DNA of 64,000 nucleotides. Origin: Pyropia yezoensis. Its lineage: Eukaryota > Rhodophyta > Bangiophyceae > Bangiales > Bangiaceae. The position numbers and the translations under genes were made by a program. The notes below the pieces were generated by a model. It was not told where the DNA came from. It did not search any database and saw only the letters and a program-made list of their open reading frames with translations. Shown here piece by piece: positions 52,385 through 61,610 of this stretch; the first letter of the stretch is position 1, and each line of letters begins with the position of its first letter. The stretch covers positions 22,801,346 through 22,865,345 of the forward strand of contig CM020618.1 in NCBI GenBank assembly GCA_009829735.1, in the 5' to 3' direction.

Positions 52385-52460
52385 AGTCCAAGACCACCGT
52401 TCCTCTGAGACAGAGGGCCCCCTACACCCGGGTGCACCCGGAGGTAAAGTTTACCTCTGT

Positions 52461-52477
52461 CCCCTGCTGCTCCACCA
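52461..52477 (-). other. tRNA primer binding site, family A copy 2
   Basis: Identical to the copy 1 site, two bases inside the right LTR. Confidence 0.85.
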
Positions 52478-52479
52478 AA

Positions 52480-52949
52480 TGTGGCAAAAACCACTTGCAC
52501 ACACGGCACCCAAGTTGGGGCGGTGTGCAAGGGCTGCCTCCCGTGTCGGGGGAACCGGAAGAAGTGCAAGTCGCACACACTCTGTCCCTGTTGTGGGGCA
52601 AACCCCCCCACTGACAAACAAGAGGATGGTGTGTGGTCCAACAGTTTCTTGGTCGGGACGGGGACGCAGGGCCAAGCCCCGCTGTCCCTCCCCTTATCCC
52701 CCCAGGGTCCCCTCAGAATCTCGCCACTCAGAATCTCCCACCCCAGCACCTGCCCACCGGGCCACACGAAAATTCAAGACGATAAATGCAGAAAACCCTC
52801 AAATCCAAGTTGGATTTACTACTAAGCTAACTATCCCAAACTTAGGGAATATGGACCCAAATCCAGGGGGAGGAACGGATCGGGCTAGTGGCCTGCCGCC
52901 CCTTGCATGGCGTGTGTTGCCCCCCTACCTGGGGGTCAATACTGCCACA
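52480..52949 (-). repeat. Family A copy 2, right LTR
   Basis: 470 bp, TGTGGCA...TGCCACA, followed by the duplication GTGCG at 52950-52954. Confidence 0.93.
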
Positions 52950-52954
52950 GTGCG

Positions 52955-54601
52955 TTGAGGTGACTCGCAAACAGGTCCACGATGTGCGGCCCGAAGCGTC
53001 GCTCCAGGGAGGCAAAGGTGGACGCCGAAAGGCTCCAATCTGTCGAGTCGCCCTCGCGGGACAATCTGTCCGCGTAGGCGTTGACCGCACTGGGCAGGTG
53101 CTCCGCTTTTACCGACAGGCCCCACGCCGCGCACAGCTCGTGCAGCTCCCAAATCTCGCCCATAAGGGCGCGGGACTTTAACGACATGGAGTTGATTGCC
53201 CCGACCGCCACGGTGGAGTCGGACTTGGTGAGGAGCGAGGCGTCCCGCTCCGTCAGGAAATGGCGAAAACTCTCTAACGCCAACCGGACGGTCGCCAGCT
53301 CCAACTCGTTGATGTGCGCGAATCGCCGCGTCGGGGCGTGGAAGCCCCGCGCCGGGAGTGCCCCGTCCTGCACCGCCCCCCAGCCGAGCAGGCTGGCGTC
53401 GGTGTGGATGATGTGGGCGGGGTCCGCTGGCCAAAGCGCGCGCCCAAGCCTGGCGTGGCCCGTTAGGTGCGCCCACCAGGCCAAGTCCTGCAAAGCCTGG
53501 TGCCCCAGTCGCACGTCGCCAGTGGTAGTGCCCCCCAGGCAGTCGTATAGGCTCCGCAGATGGTAGCGGGCTGTCGTATCCGCGAGGGTCGTTGACGCGG
53601 CCATCCCACACAGGGAGCGGAGCGCCTTGGCGCGGACCCACCGGCGGTGACTGGTCACCCGCTTGATCAGGGAGCCAGCCAGCCCCGTGATTTTGATCGC
53701 GCGCTCGGGCCGGAGGATAAAGAGGCCCCGCTTGGTATCCACCAGGTGTCCGAGCAGAGGTAGCGAGGTTGGGCCTGTCCAGACGCCTTTCGTCGGGTGG
53801 AGGTCTAGCCCCAGGTCGGCCAGCAGCCCGCGTACCTGCGAACCGCCGTCGAGGGCGTTCTGGACCGTCGCTGGTTGGCCCGCCTGAGAGGGGGGCGCCC
53901 CCCCAAAGTCGTCCACATACGAGACGATGCAGAACCCCAGGCGCCGTAGCTCCGCCACGAAGGGACGGCATACCTTGGTCCACTAGTAGGGCGCCAGGCG
54001 CAACCCGAACGGCATAACCACCGGCTCGAACACCCGACCCATGACTGTAAAGCAGAGGAAGGTCCGGTCCCGCGGCCGCAGCTCCAAATGGAAGAAGGCG
54101 TCTTTTATGTCCCAGGACAGCATCGAGTCCCCGGGCGGCAGCTGGGGAGCTAAGTCGTAGAGCGACTCGTACTTGAATTTGCGCTCCGCCAGATGGGCCT
54201 TGGGGAGCCGGTAGTCGATGACCATCCTCGGCTTCCCCGCCGACCATGTAACGAAGACGCCCAAGATGCAGTGGGCTGTGGCCGCCTCGGCCGGGGAGAG
54301 CTCCCAGTAGAATCCCCCGGCCAATCCCCGCTCCAACTCACCGACCAGGTACGCCTTGTCCCGGTCGGCGACTGGGTAGCCCTTGGCGTGATGTCGAGGC
54401 GGCGGAGTCACCCACGGTAGGTTAATCCCCTGAGTGAGGGTGTCTATCACCCAGGGGCTTGCCCCTATGCGGCGCCAGGCGTCGAGCCGGCGTCGCACTC
54501 GGCGGGAAGGCGGCCCCTCGGGGTTTGGGGCCGCCTGGGCGGGACCCAGACGCGAAACCGGGGTGCCCCGACCCGGCTCCGTAGCCGGAAAACCCGGCTT
54601 A
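52955..54601 (-). pseudogene. Reverse transcriptase-RNase H of the YR retrotransposon, with one amber codon
   Basis: The RT starts just after gag in the +1 frame (RRLDAWRRIGASPWVIDTLT). Motifs: PRMVIDYRLPKAH, LSWDIKDAFFHLEL, MPFGLRLAPY, then TAG at 53983-53985, then in the same frame WTKVCRPFVAELRRLG and the catalytic YVDD (CIVSYVDDFGG). RNase H follows with IIHTDASLLGWGAVQ and INELELATVRLALESF, up to HIVDLFASHLNA where family A copy 2 is inserted. YVDD and the DLFASxLN block are typical of DIRS-order elements. Apart from the TAG and the insertion the frame is open, so decay is recent. Confidence 0.85.
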
Positions 54602-55684
54602 CTGTCGCTTGGTCCCTTTGGCGGCCTGAGCGCCGCCGCCGCCGCCCTTCTTGCCTCCTCCACCCTTCCCGCCTCCGCCTCCCCCACGGCAGCCGCCACC
54701 GCCGCCTCCGCCGCCGCCGCCTCCACCAGAGCCCCCGCCACCTCCGCCGCCGCTACCGCCGGTGCCGGGCGTGGTCTTCTTGGTGGTACGCTTCCCGGGG
54801 GCGGTGTGGGTGAACTCGCCGCCAGGCTGCTTGGCGGCAATCTGGGCGGTATTTTTAATGCGGTAGCCGTCCCGCTGGGCTCGGAATTGGCGCTTACCAA
54901 ATCCGCGGTGCAAGTTGACGGCGGGAATGTCCGCCCGCTCGTATTCTCGGGCGAGCAGCTGGTCCAACTGCTTCGTTTCGAGGTAGTCGTAGCGCTTGAC
55001 GGCGATGCGGTGGAGACGCTTGAGGTAGATGACGAGGGAGGCGAAGCAAGCCTCCAGGTCAGCCGCCGAGTAATTGGCGTGCGAGTGGTAGGAGTCGGTG
55101 GCCTCGTTGATGGCCTCCTGCAACCAGTAGCAGACCTGGTAGAGTGAGGTGGCCTCCATCCGGTCCCGGACGTTGTCTCCAAAGGCAGAGAGGAACGTGA
55201 CGTCGGTGGGGTCGAACGGGACCGGGAGGCCGTCGGGCTTGACCGCCCGGGCGGGGATCGCAAAGTCTTTGAGGTACTCCCCGGGCTTACTGACCTTGAT
55301 CGTCCCGAGCCCGCCCAAGGGAGCGGGCCCGGGGTCGTCACCGTCGGAGGAGGACGACTCGGGTGGACTAGAGCCTTGCGCCCCACCGTCCGTGTCGGCG
55401 TCACAGGAGCGGGTGGGGTCGGCGGGTACCCCGCCGCCCCCACTCGTCCCGCTACCGCCGGCTGCGCGACCTGCACCCCCGCCGCCCGCAGGCGCCGCTC
55501 CGTCGCCGGCCCCGCTGGCGAGAACGGCACCTTGGGGCGCCGATCCCGCCGGGACCGCCTGGGTGTTTGCATCGGTCGCCTCTCCGGCCGTGCGGAGTTG
55601 CTCCAAAGCGGCCGAGAGCTTGCCCTGGAGGTCGGCAATCACCTCCTCCTTGGTCGGGGAGCCGTCCCCATCCTTCGAGCCCAT
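54599..55684 (-). CDS. gag: Gag-like protein of the YR retrotransposon, 361 aa
   Basis: The start is the ATG at 55682-55684 (MGSKDGDGSPTKEEVIADLQ), placed just inside repeat A1. A short coiled-coil-like N-terminus and a Gly/Ala/Ser-rich acidic linker are followed by a conserved-looking middle (GDNVRDRMEATSLYQVCYWL ... LASFASLVIYLKRLHR-like) and a basic tail of Gly runs broken by Lys and one Cys. No CCHC knuckle is visible. The role as Gag is inferred from position before RT. The Gly-rich tail is encoded by a simple GCC-rich repeat whose length may vary. Confidence 0.75.
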   Translation of the reverse strand: MGSKDGDGSPTKEEVIADLQGKLSAALEQLRTAGEATDANTQAVPAGSAPQGAVLASGAGDGAAPAGGGGAGRAAGGSGTSGGGGVPADPTRSCDADTDGGAQGSSPPESSSSDGDDPGPAPLGGLGTIKVSKPGEYLKDFAIPARAVKPDGLPVPFDPTDVTFLSAFGDNVRDRMEATSLYQVCYWLQEAINEATDSYHSHANYSAADLEACFASLVIYLKRLHRIAVKRYDYLETKQLDQLLAREYERADIPAVNLHRGFGKRQFRAQRDGYRIKNTAQIAAKQPGGEFTHTAPGKRTTKKTTPGTGGSGGGGGGGSGGGGGGGGGGGGCRGGGGGGKGGGGKKGGGGGAQAAKGTKRQ

Positions 55685-55767
55685 CCCGGGCGTAGGCACC
55701 CGAGAGCAACAGCGCCAAACCACAGGCACGCGGCCTGGGAAGCCCCCTCGACGCGGCGGAACGGGTC

Positions 55768-56107
55768 CGGCGCGGAGAGGGGGCGGACGTGACGGGCGTA
55801 GACCCGGGCCGCTCCGTGTGTGCCGCGTCCAGAAAAGCCCCTCCCCCCGCCAGACCGCGGGCCCCCTGGCGCAGCGAGCCCGCACCGGCACAGACGACAG
55901 CACGGGTGTGTGCGCGCCAGCACCCCCCCCCGACAGGCCCGCCCACGCCAGGTGCTGCGGGCCAACAGTCCAGCCGGGGCGGGGCCAACGCACACCCCCC
56001 CGCAACACCGCGCGCCAGTTGACGAGCCGCACCGCGCCCGGACCCGGCGACAGGCGGGGGAGGACGGACAGGTAGTTACCAACATGTTGTAGAGACAAAA
56101 TTAGGCG
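55768..56107 (-). repeat. Split direct repeat A1
   Basis: 340 bp, matching A2 (45041-45381), outer end at plus-strand TTAGGCG. At its inner end a GAACGGGTCCG word resembles part of repeat B. Confidence 0.88.
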
Positions 56108-56670
56108 CACGGGGCGGAGCCGCACCTGTCCAGCCAAGAGAGCTGCACAGCACACTGTTCTTTTTTCTTTTTTTTTTGCTCTCCCGTGTGCTGGCACCAA
56201 GCCGATTCTGGGGTTTGCTCCTGCTGTACGAGGCAAGTCTTTGGCGTGCTTCGGTACAAAAGTGATGCGCTCGAGCAGCAACTTGCTCGAGCTTCCTTTT
56301 TTCGCTCGACCCGCTCCGCGAGGAAGGCAGAGTGCCCCACCCCCCTTTCGCCCCCCGCAGTCCATGGAGCTTCGGAGCATGGGCCGTTGGGCGGGCGCGG
56401 GCAGTGGCGGCGGCGGTGCGTCGCGCGGCGCACCCCCCCGGTCGCTCCCACTGGAGGAGGGGCGGAAGGCTTCTGAAGCCATGTGGGCGGTACGTGGAGC
56501 TCTCCCTGCGATTGTGCAGTCGTGTTGCCCCTTACGTTCGGCTTGCCACGGGCATTGTAATACGAACGTAGCGGGTTCCACGAATCACACCGAACGAACA
56601 ATTTCGTGACGCAACCCTTCTGGGTTTTTTTCACGGAATTTTTCTTTTGGTCAACCGATTGTTGAATCCC
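56108..56670. other. Flank of the YR element and putative intron of the zinc-finger gene
   Basis: Mixed composition with T-runs at 56160-56177 and 56623-56648. The last 50 bases look like a 3' splice site (pyrimidine-rich tract, then CCCAG at 56668-56672). A frame on the minus strand is open across the whole stretch but has no recognisable domain. Confidence 0.45.
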
Positions 56671-56672
56671 AG

Positions 56673-57451
56673 TGAGATCCACATCAGATTCGGAATACTC
56701 TTCCTCAGCACTGGCGGCCGGCCCGACATCCTCGGCGGCCTCGGCGCGCAGTACGGGGTCCACGTCACGTGGCACCCCCCCGGTGCGCACACCCTCGACG
56801 ATCCGCGCACCCCCGACGGCCCGCGCACCCCCGACGGCCCGTGGCGCCTTCACGGCCCACGGTCCGTCGGCACGCGGCCCCCCATCGGCACGCGGCCCGC
56901 CGTCGGCACGCGGCTCCCCGCAGGCACACGCCCGCCCGAGGGCACACGACCCCCCGGCGGGCGCCCGCTCGATTCCTACCCCGGCGGTCCCAGTCCGCCT
57001 CGCCTCGGCGGGCCGGGCCGCACCCAAGCCCCCCCTCTCGGGCAAGGGCAAGGGCCCTGCCACCAAGGACACGGCAGCCCGCGTCAACCGTCGCCTGTTA
57101 CTGCCCCCCCAAGAATCGGGGCGCCGTTACACCGCCCCGCCGCCACCGGTGATTGGTCACATCAAGCCAACCACCGCGCGCGCGGTTGAGCAGCGTGAGC
57201 AACGCCGAATTGCCAAGAGCCACCGTGGGGCGCAACGGAAATTCCTTTGCAATCCGTGCGGTATGCGGTGCAACAGCCTCACTGTGCTGCGTGATCACCG
57301 CGGATCCCGTCGCCACCGATACGTCATTAACCGCCCGGACACCCTTCCCCGTTGCGAACCCTGCGGTCGCGAATTTGAGTCGGTGGAACATTTCGAGCGG
57401 CACACACGTGGCAAGGATCATCACCGCACGCTGGCGCGCCGCACCGATTGA
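56673..57451 (+). CDS. C2H2 zinc-finger protein, 3' exon
   Basis: The open frame runs to TGA at 57451. There is no in-frame ATG near its start, and a stop lies just upstream, so the exon probably begins at the splice acceptor ending at 56672. The first half is a repetitive Pro/Ala/Arg-rich segment (about 35-130). The C-terminus has two fingers, CNPCGMRCNSLTVLRDHRGS...H and CEPCGREFESVEHFERHTRG...H, of the C-x2-C-x12-H-x(4-6)-H type seen in U1/JAZ-like fingers that bind double-stranded RNA or RNA-protein complexes. A basic helix precedes them. It ends 28 bases before the inverted-repeat unit. The specific role is unknown; it may be a host gene or cargo of a mobile element. Confidence 0.55.
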
Positions 57452-57899
57452 CACCTGTTGACACACCCCTGGATCTGGCCTAGTGTCTATTCTACTGCTC
57501 GCCTCATTTGAGGCGATTCGCCTCAATTGAGGCGGTTTTTCAGCGGCCGTTTACAAGGTCTTCCACTCATCTGAGAGTGAAACTGACCCCAGAAACGGAC
57601 TCAGCGCAGTCTGTTTGCCTATGGGGGAGCCGGAGTGCGCCTGAAGACGACGGGTTGTGATCGGTTGGCGCCCTCTTTTTCGCGCCACCGACTGCTTCCG
57701 GCGGCGCAGAAGCCGCCCCAGTCGCAGCGCAGGGCACTTCCAGAAGAGCTGCAGTATGGCCAACAGCCGTTTGGCCAATGGCGCGCGCGCGCTCCTCCGT
57801 GCTTATACAGCGGCGTCCGTCACAGAGCTCCTCAGAGGAGCAAGCGTCCGCGCCATGTACCCGACCTCCCACGCCTGCCCCGGACTGCCTTCGCCGCCA

Positions 57900-57970
57900 C
57901 TAGTGTCTATTCTACTGCTCATCAGCCTCAAATGAGGCGGTCTCTAGCCTCAAATGAGGCTCCGCCCGGA
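57900..57970 (+). repeat. Extra copy of the arm end inside the inverted repeat
   Basis: CTAGTGTCTATTCTACTGCT recurs at 57900, followed by a different arrangement of GCCTCAAATGAGGC palindromes. It suggests a related element nested in, or recombined with, the first. Confidence 0.7.
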
Positions 57971-58808
57971 TCACCCGAATTCGTCGATTTTGACCTGTCT
58001 GCCAAAGAAGAGGCAGTCGGTACCCTCCCCAGACGGCTTCCGCTCGGCCTGTGCCTCCCCCTGTACACCTCCCCCGGCTTCTCTCCCGCTGTGGGCGCTC
58101 CCTACCTCCCCCTCTTCCCTTTGTGCGGCTGGGGCTGGCTGCGGCGGCGGCGGCGGCGGCAGCGGCGACGGCGGCGACGGCGGCCACGACGGATCCAGCG
58201 TACCACCCGTCGACCCCATACGTTGGTGCTGGGTCGGTCGGCGGCGGTGGTGGCGGACGTGGCGGCGTGTCGGCATACTTGGCGGATGGCGGCGCCGGTG
58301 GGGTCGTGTCCGGCATGGAGGTGACGTCGCACCTGGGGGGGGCGAGGGGGATGACGCACCACTACGTCGGCGTGGGCGTCACGGGTGCGTTCCAAGCGGA
58401 GACGGTGAGTAGGGGGGATGGCAGCAGACCTGGACGACGGGTGTGGTGAGGGGTGTGCGCCGGCGCTTGTCGTCGCCGTGCGGGCGAGAGAGTGGAGAGG
58501 GGGAGACGGGTGGAGTAGGCGTACAATGGAAGGCCAGTGTGGCAAGTGCGGCGGTAGTGGTCATGTTGAGGGCCGCTGGCGGCTCGCCCACGGAGTGCGG
58601 GACGAGCAGAGGGACCACCCATGGTGCGTAAAGGTGGGGGGGGGGAGGGGGGGGGGGGGAAGGTGAGGGGGGAGGGAAGAGCAGGGGGGGGGGGGGGGGG
58701 ATGGGTAGGGGGGGAAGTAAGAGGGGGGGCAGAGCACACCGCGGCCGCAGCAAGGGGAAGGGATGCAGAGGGATGGGAAGCGCTGGTGGTGGGCGCCGGA
58801 GTGCAGAG
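57971..58808. other. Centre of the inverted repeat, no supported gene
   Basis: GC-rich simple sequence with a GGC-repeat at 58140-58200 and a long poly-G tract at 58630-58730. Open frames on both strands are Pro-, Ala- or Gly-rich, with no domain. Confidence 0.5.
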
Positions 58809-59304
58809 GAAGGCAGTCCGGGGCAGGCGTGGGAGGTCGGGTACATGGCGCGGACGCTTGCTCCTCTGAGGAGCTCTGTGACGGACGCCGCTGTATAAGC
58901 ACGGAGGAGCGCGCGCGCGCCATTGGCCAAACGGCTGTTGGCCATACTGCAGCTCTTCTGGAAGTGCCCTGCGCTGCGACTGGGGCGGCTTCTGCGCCGC
59001 CGGAAGCAGTCGGTGGCGCGAAAAAGAGGGCGCCAACCGATCACAACCCGTCGTCTTCAGGCGCACTCCGGCTCCCCCATAGGCAAACAGACTGCGCTGA
59101 GTCCGTTTCTGGGGTCAGTTTCACTCTCAGATGAGTTGAAGACCTTGTAAACGGCCGCTGAAAAACCGCCTCAATTGAGGCGAATCGCCTCAAATGAGGC
59201 GAGCAGTAGAATAGACACTAGGAGCCCGATTTTCCCCCATTGATCCCCCCGCTTGGAAATCCGACACGTCTCGCGGGTCGTTGCCCTCTCCCTGTGCCGC
59301 ACGG

Positions 59305-59571
59305 CGACTGGGGCGGCTTCTGCGCCGCCGGAAGCAGTCGGTGGCGCGAAAAAGAGGGCGCCAACCGATCACAACCCGTCGTCTTCAGGCGCACTCCGGC
59401 TCCCCCATAGGCAAACAGACTGCGCTGAGTCCGTTTCTGGGGTCAGTTTCACTCTCAGATGAGTGGAAGACCTTGTAAACGGCCGCTGAAAAACCGCCTC
59501 AATTGAGGCGAATCGCCTCAAATGAGGCGAGCAGTAGAATAGACACTAGGCCAGATCCAGGGGTGTGCAAC
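59305..59571 (-). repeat. Third, truncated copy of the inverted-repeat arm with outer extension
   Basis: 59305-59550 repeats the outer 246 bp of the arm in the same orientation as 58976-59221. It then continues with CCAGATCCAGGGGTGTG (59551-59567), the inverted match of the sequence just left of the first arm (57463-57479). The original outer element may therefore have run from about 57463 to 59571. Confidence 0.8.
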
Positions 59572-59573
59572 GC

Positions 59574-60055
59574 CCACCGCCTGGCGGCGGTGGATACGTA
59601 CGGCAACGCCCTCGTCGCGTTGTACGACCAGGGGGGGGGGGGGGGGGGGGGGGGGCCGCCCCCGCGGCGGCACGGGTGGCGCCGCCGCCGCGGCAGCGGG
59701 GGTGCCCCAAGGCAGCGCGCGACCGGCCAGCGGCGGGGCACCCCTCCCCCCCGCCCCCCCATCCGGTGGCGGTGGCGGCGGCGGCGGCGGCGGCGGCGGG
59801 CCGCCCCGCCGGCGGGACGGCAGCCCGCGGGTGACGTACGCGCTCCCCCCCCCCACGCCTTCCTCCCTGGGCTGGACGGGGGTGGCGCTGCACCCGGCGT
59901 CGCTGTCCACCACCGCCGTAGCGCGGGCGGCGGCGTGGGATGTTTCGGTCTATGACGGGTCCGTGCCGGTGGCGACGGTGCACTGTCTGGCGTCGCCGGC
60001 GGCAGTGGGGTGGGTGCGAGCGTCATCTTCCCATCAACCAGCGGCCGCCCGCTAG
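59574..60055 (+). pseudogene. WD-repeat-like coding fragment
   Basis: Two segments look like real protein: HRLAAVDTYGNALVALYD (about 59577-59630), then after a poly-G and a GGC run in the next frame GWTGVALHPASLSTTAVARA and WDVSVYDGSVPVATVHCLAS to a TAG at 60055. The spacing of GHxx-like and (W/Y)D ends resembles beta-propeller blades. The left end abuts the arm of the inverted repeat and the right end abuts a minisatellite. The frame change lies at the homopolymer, so it could be a length error. The assignment to WD repeats is tentative. Confidence 0.35.
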
Positions 60056-61610
60056 AAACGGCAGCAGCTGCCTGCTATCAAAGCTGAAGGCAGGGGTCAC
60101 CTCCCCGCCACCGCCAGCAGCCGCCAGTCGCCAACAGCAACCCCAAGCGCAACCCCACAGACAACGCTCGCCGCCGCTCGCCATCGCCGCCGGCAAGCAC
60201 CACCCCCCTGTGTACGCCAGCAGCCGTGCGCCAACACCAGCGACGCCAACCAAGACCGCGGTGTCAACGCCAGCAGTCACCCGAGGCCAAAGGCCGCCGG
60301 CAAGCGCCACACCCCCTCTAGATAGCAGCCAACACAACACAGGCGGCCGTCCGACGGCAACGCCGGCGGCCATCGCCACAACCCCGCGAGCAGCCGGCCT
60401 CCGTCGACCACGGCGCCAAGCGCTAGCATCCCACCAACACCGGCAACCCCCCGAAGGCGAAGCTGGCGGTCAGCGCCAACCGCCCCGCCAATGCCCGCAG
60501 TCACCCGCTGTCAACGCCAACGCCGAGCGCCGCCCGCATGCCAAGCAGCGGCCGCACGCTGACAACGCTAGCAGCCGCCTGCCGACACCAGCGACGCCAA
60601 ACGCCACCCCCACGCTAACACCAACAGCCACCCACAGCCAGCGCCCGCGTAGAGCGGCACCCCCCAACCGCTGCCAGTGGCCACCCTCCGCCTACGCTGG
60701 CGGCAAGCATGAAGCCGCCGCAAAAGCCAGCGGTCTCCGGGCGGAAAAGCCAGCGGCGAGCGTCACTCGCACGCCACCGCCAGCAGCCGCCCGAGGCAAA
60801 GGCCTGCGGCAAAAAGGCACCGCTGCCAACGCCAGCAGCCGCCCGCGGCCGACGACGGCGGCCATCACCACGTCCCAGCCAACGCACTCAGCCGCTTACC
60901 GCCTACGCCGGCGCAGAGCGTCATCCCCCCACACCAACGCCAGCAGCAGCCCGCCGCCAAAGACTGACGGCAAGCGGCCCCTTCCCAGATAAAAAAAGGG
61001 GACGTCCGCCGCCCCCAGCGACGCCAAGTGCAACCGCCGAGCGTACACCAGCGGCCACCCGCCACCAATGCTGGCGGCGAGCGCCGGCCACACGCCAAAA
61101 CAGCACCCCTCCGCTGGCAACGACCCCATCCGCGCTCCGTCGCAACGAATCGCCGTCAACAGCGACGCCAAGTACAAACGCCCGTACAAAGGCCAGTAGC
61201 CGCCCGCCGCTAGCGCCGAAGGCGCCGCCCCCACGCCAATGGACATGGAAGCAGCCGCCCGCTGCCAACACTAGCAGCCGCTCGCCGTCATAGTCGGCTG
61301 CGCGCGCCACCCGGCCGCCAAAACAGCCGGCCACCCAACGGCACATCCGCTGGCGAGCACCACCCCCCCCGCCAATGCCAGCAGCCGCCTGCCGTCAAAG
61401 CGGACGGCTAGCACCACCCTTCCGCCAATGCCGGTAGCTAGCAGCCGCCAGCGCCGCAGTCAAGTGCCACGTCCCCGCCCAAACAGCAACCGCCGGGCGC
61501 CAACACGAACGCTAAGCGCAGTCCCCCCACCGACGTCAGCAGCCGCGTGCCACCAGTGCCGGCAGCGGGAGCCACCCCCACGCCATCGCGAGCAGCCACC
61601 CGCTGCCTTC
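60056..61610. repeat. Degenerate minisatellite, unit about 50 bp
   Basis: Loosely repeated blocks built on CGCCAGCAGCCGCC, AAAGCCGGCGGCAAGC and GCCACCCCCC in that order, recurring roughly every 50 bases. A clear unit is 61370-61422. Copies are diverged and of variable length. The long plus-strand frame over 59940-60992 simply reads the repeat and has no domain. Confidence 0.6.

Larger units (their letters stand above)
46779..52949 (-). mobile_element. Ty3/gypsy family A, copy 2 (internally deleted)
   Basis: LTRs at 46779-47248 and 52480-52949 (470 bp, TGTGGCA...TGCCACA) are flanked by GTGCG (46774-46778 and 52950-52954). It is inserted in the RNase H gene of the YR element. The layout is as in copy 1, but the losses differ: most of gag, protease and the RT core are gone, while the RNase H and integrase ends remain. 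The aORF is intact. The LTRs differ at about three positions by eye. Confidence 0.93.
44789..56107 (-). mobile_element. Tyrosine-recombinase retrotransposon (PAT/Ngaro type), interrupted by family A copy 2
   Basis: Minus-strand gag (55684-54599), RT-RNase H (to 52955, resuming 46773-46415) and tyrosine recombinase (46529-45375). The termini are split direct repeats in the order A1 (56107-55768), genes, B1 (45415-45379), A2 (45381-45041), B2 (44825-44789), the arrangement known from PAT and Ngaro elements. B1/A2, the outer end of B2 and the outer end of A1 all share GCG on the plus strand, the likely crossover site. Without the 6,176-bp insertion (element plus one duplication) the host element is about 5.1 kb. 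No target-site duplication was seen, as expected for integration by a tyrosine recombinase. Confidence 0.85.
57480..59221. repeat. Large inverted repeat, two 413-bp arms
   Basis: Arms 57480-57892 and 58809-59221 are reverse complements with about one mismatch. Each starts from its outer end with CTAGTGTCTATTCTACTGCT followed by stacked palindromes (GCCTCATTTGAGGC, GCCTCAATTGAGGC). The shape suggests a TIR mobile element with long arms or a fold-back element. The 916-bp centre has no transposase. Confidence 0.85.

Noticed and set aside
53983-55638. A 370-residue N-terminal extension of the YR element RT, antisense-like Ser/Arg/Pro-rich
   Set aside because: It overlaps gag in another frame; its composition is that of a shifted gag frame and the RT homology starts only near 54600.
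56101-57087. 328-residue minus-strand frame opposite the zinc-finger exon
   Set aside because: No domain, and it reads through a T-run and GC-rich repeat; the plus strand has two clear zinc fingers.
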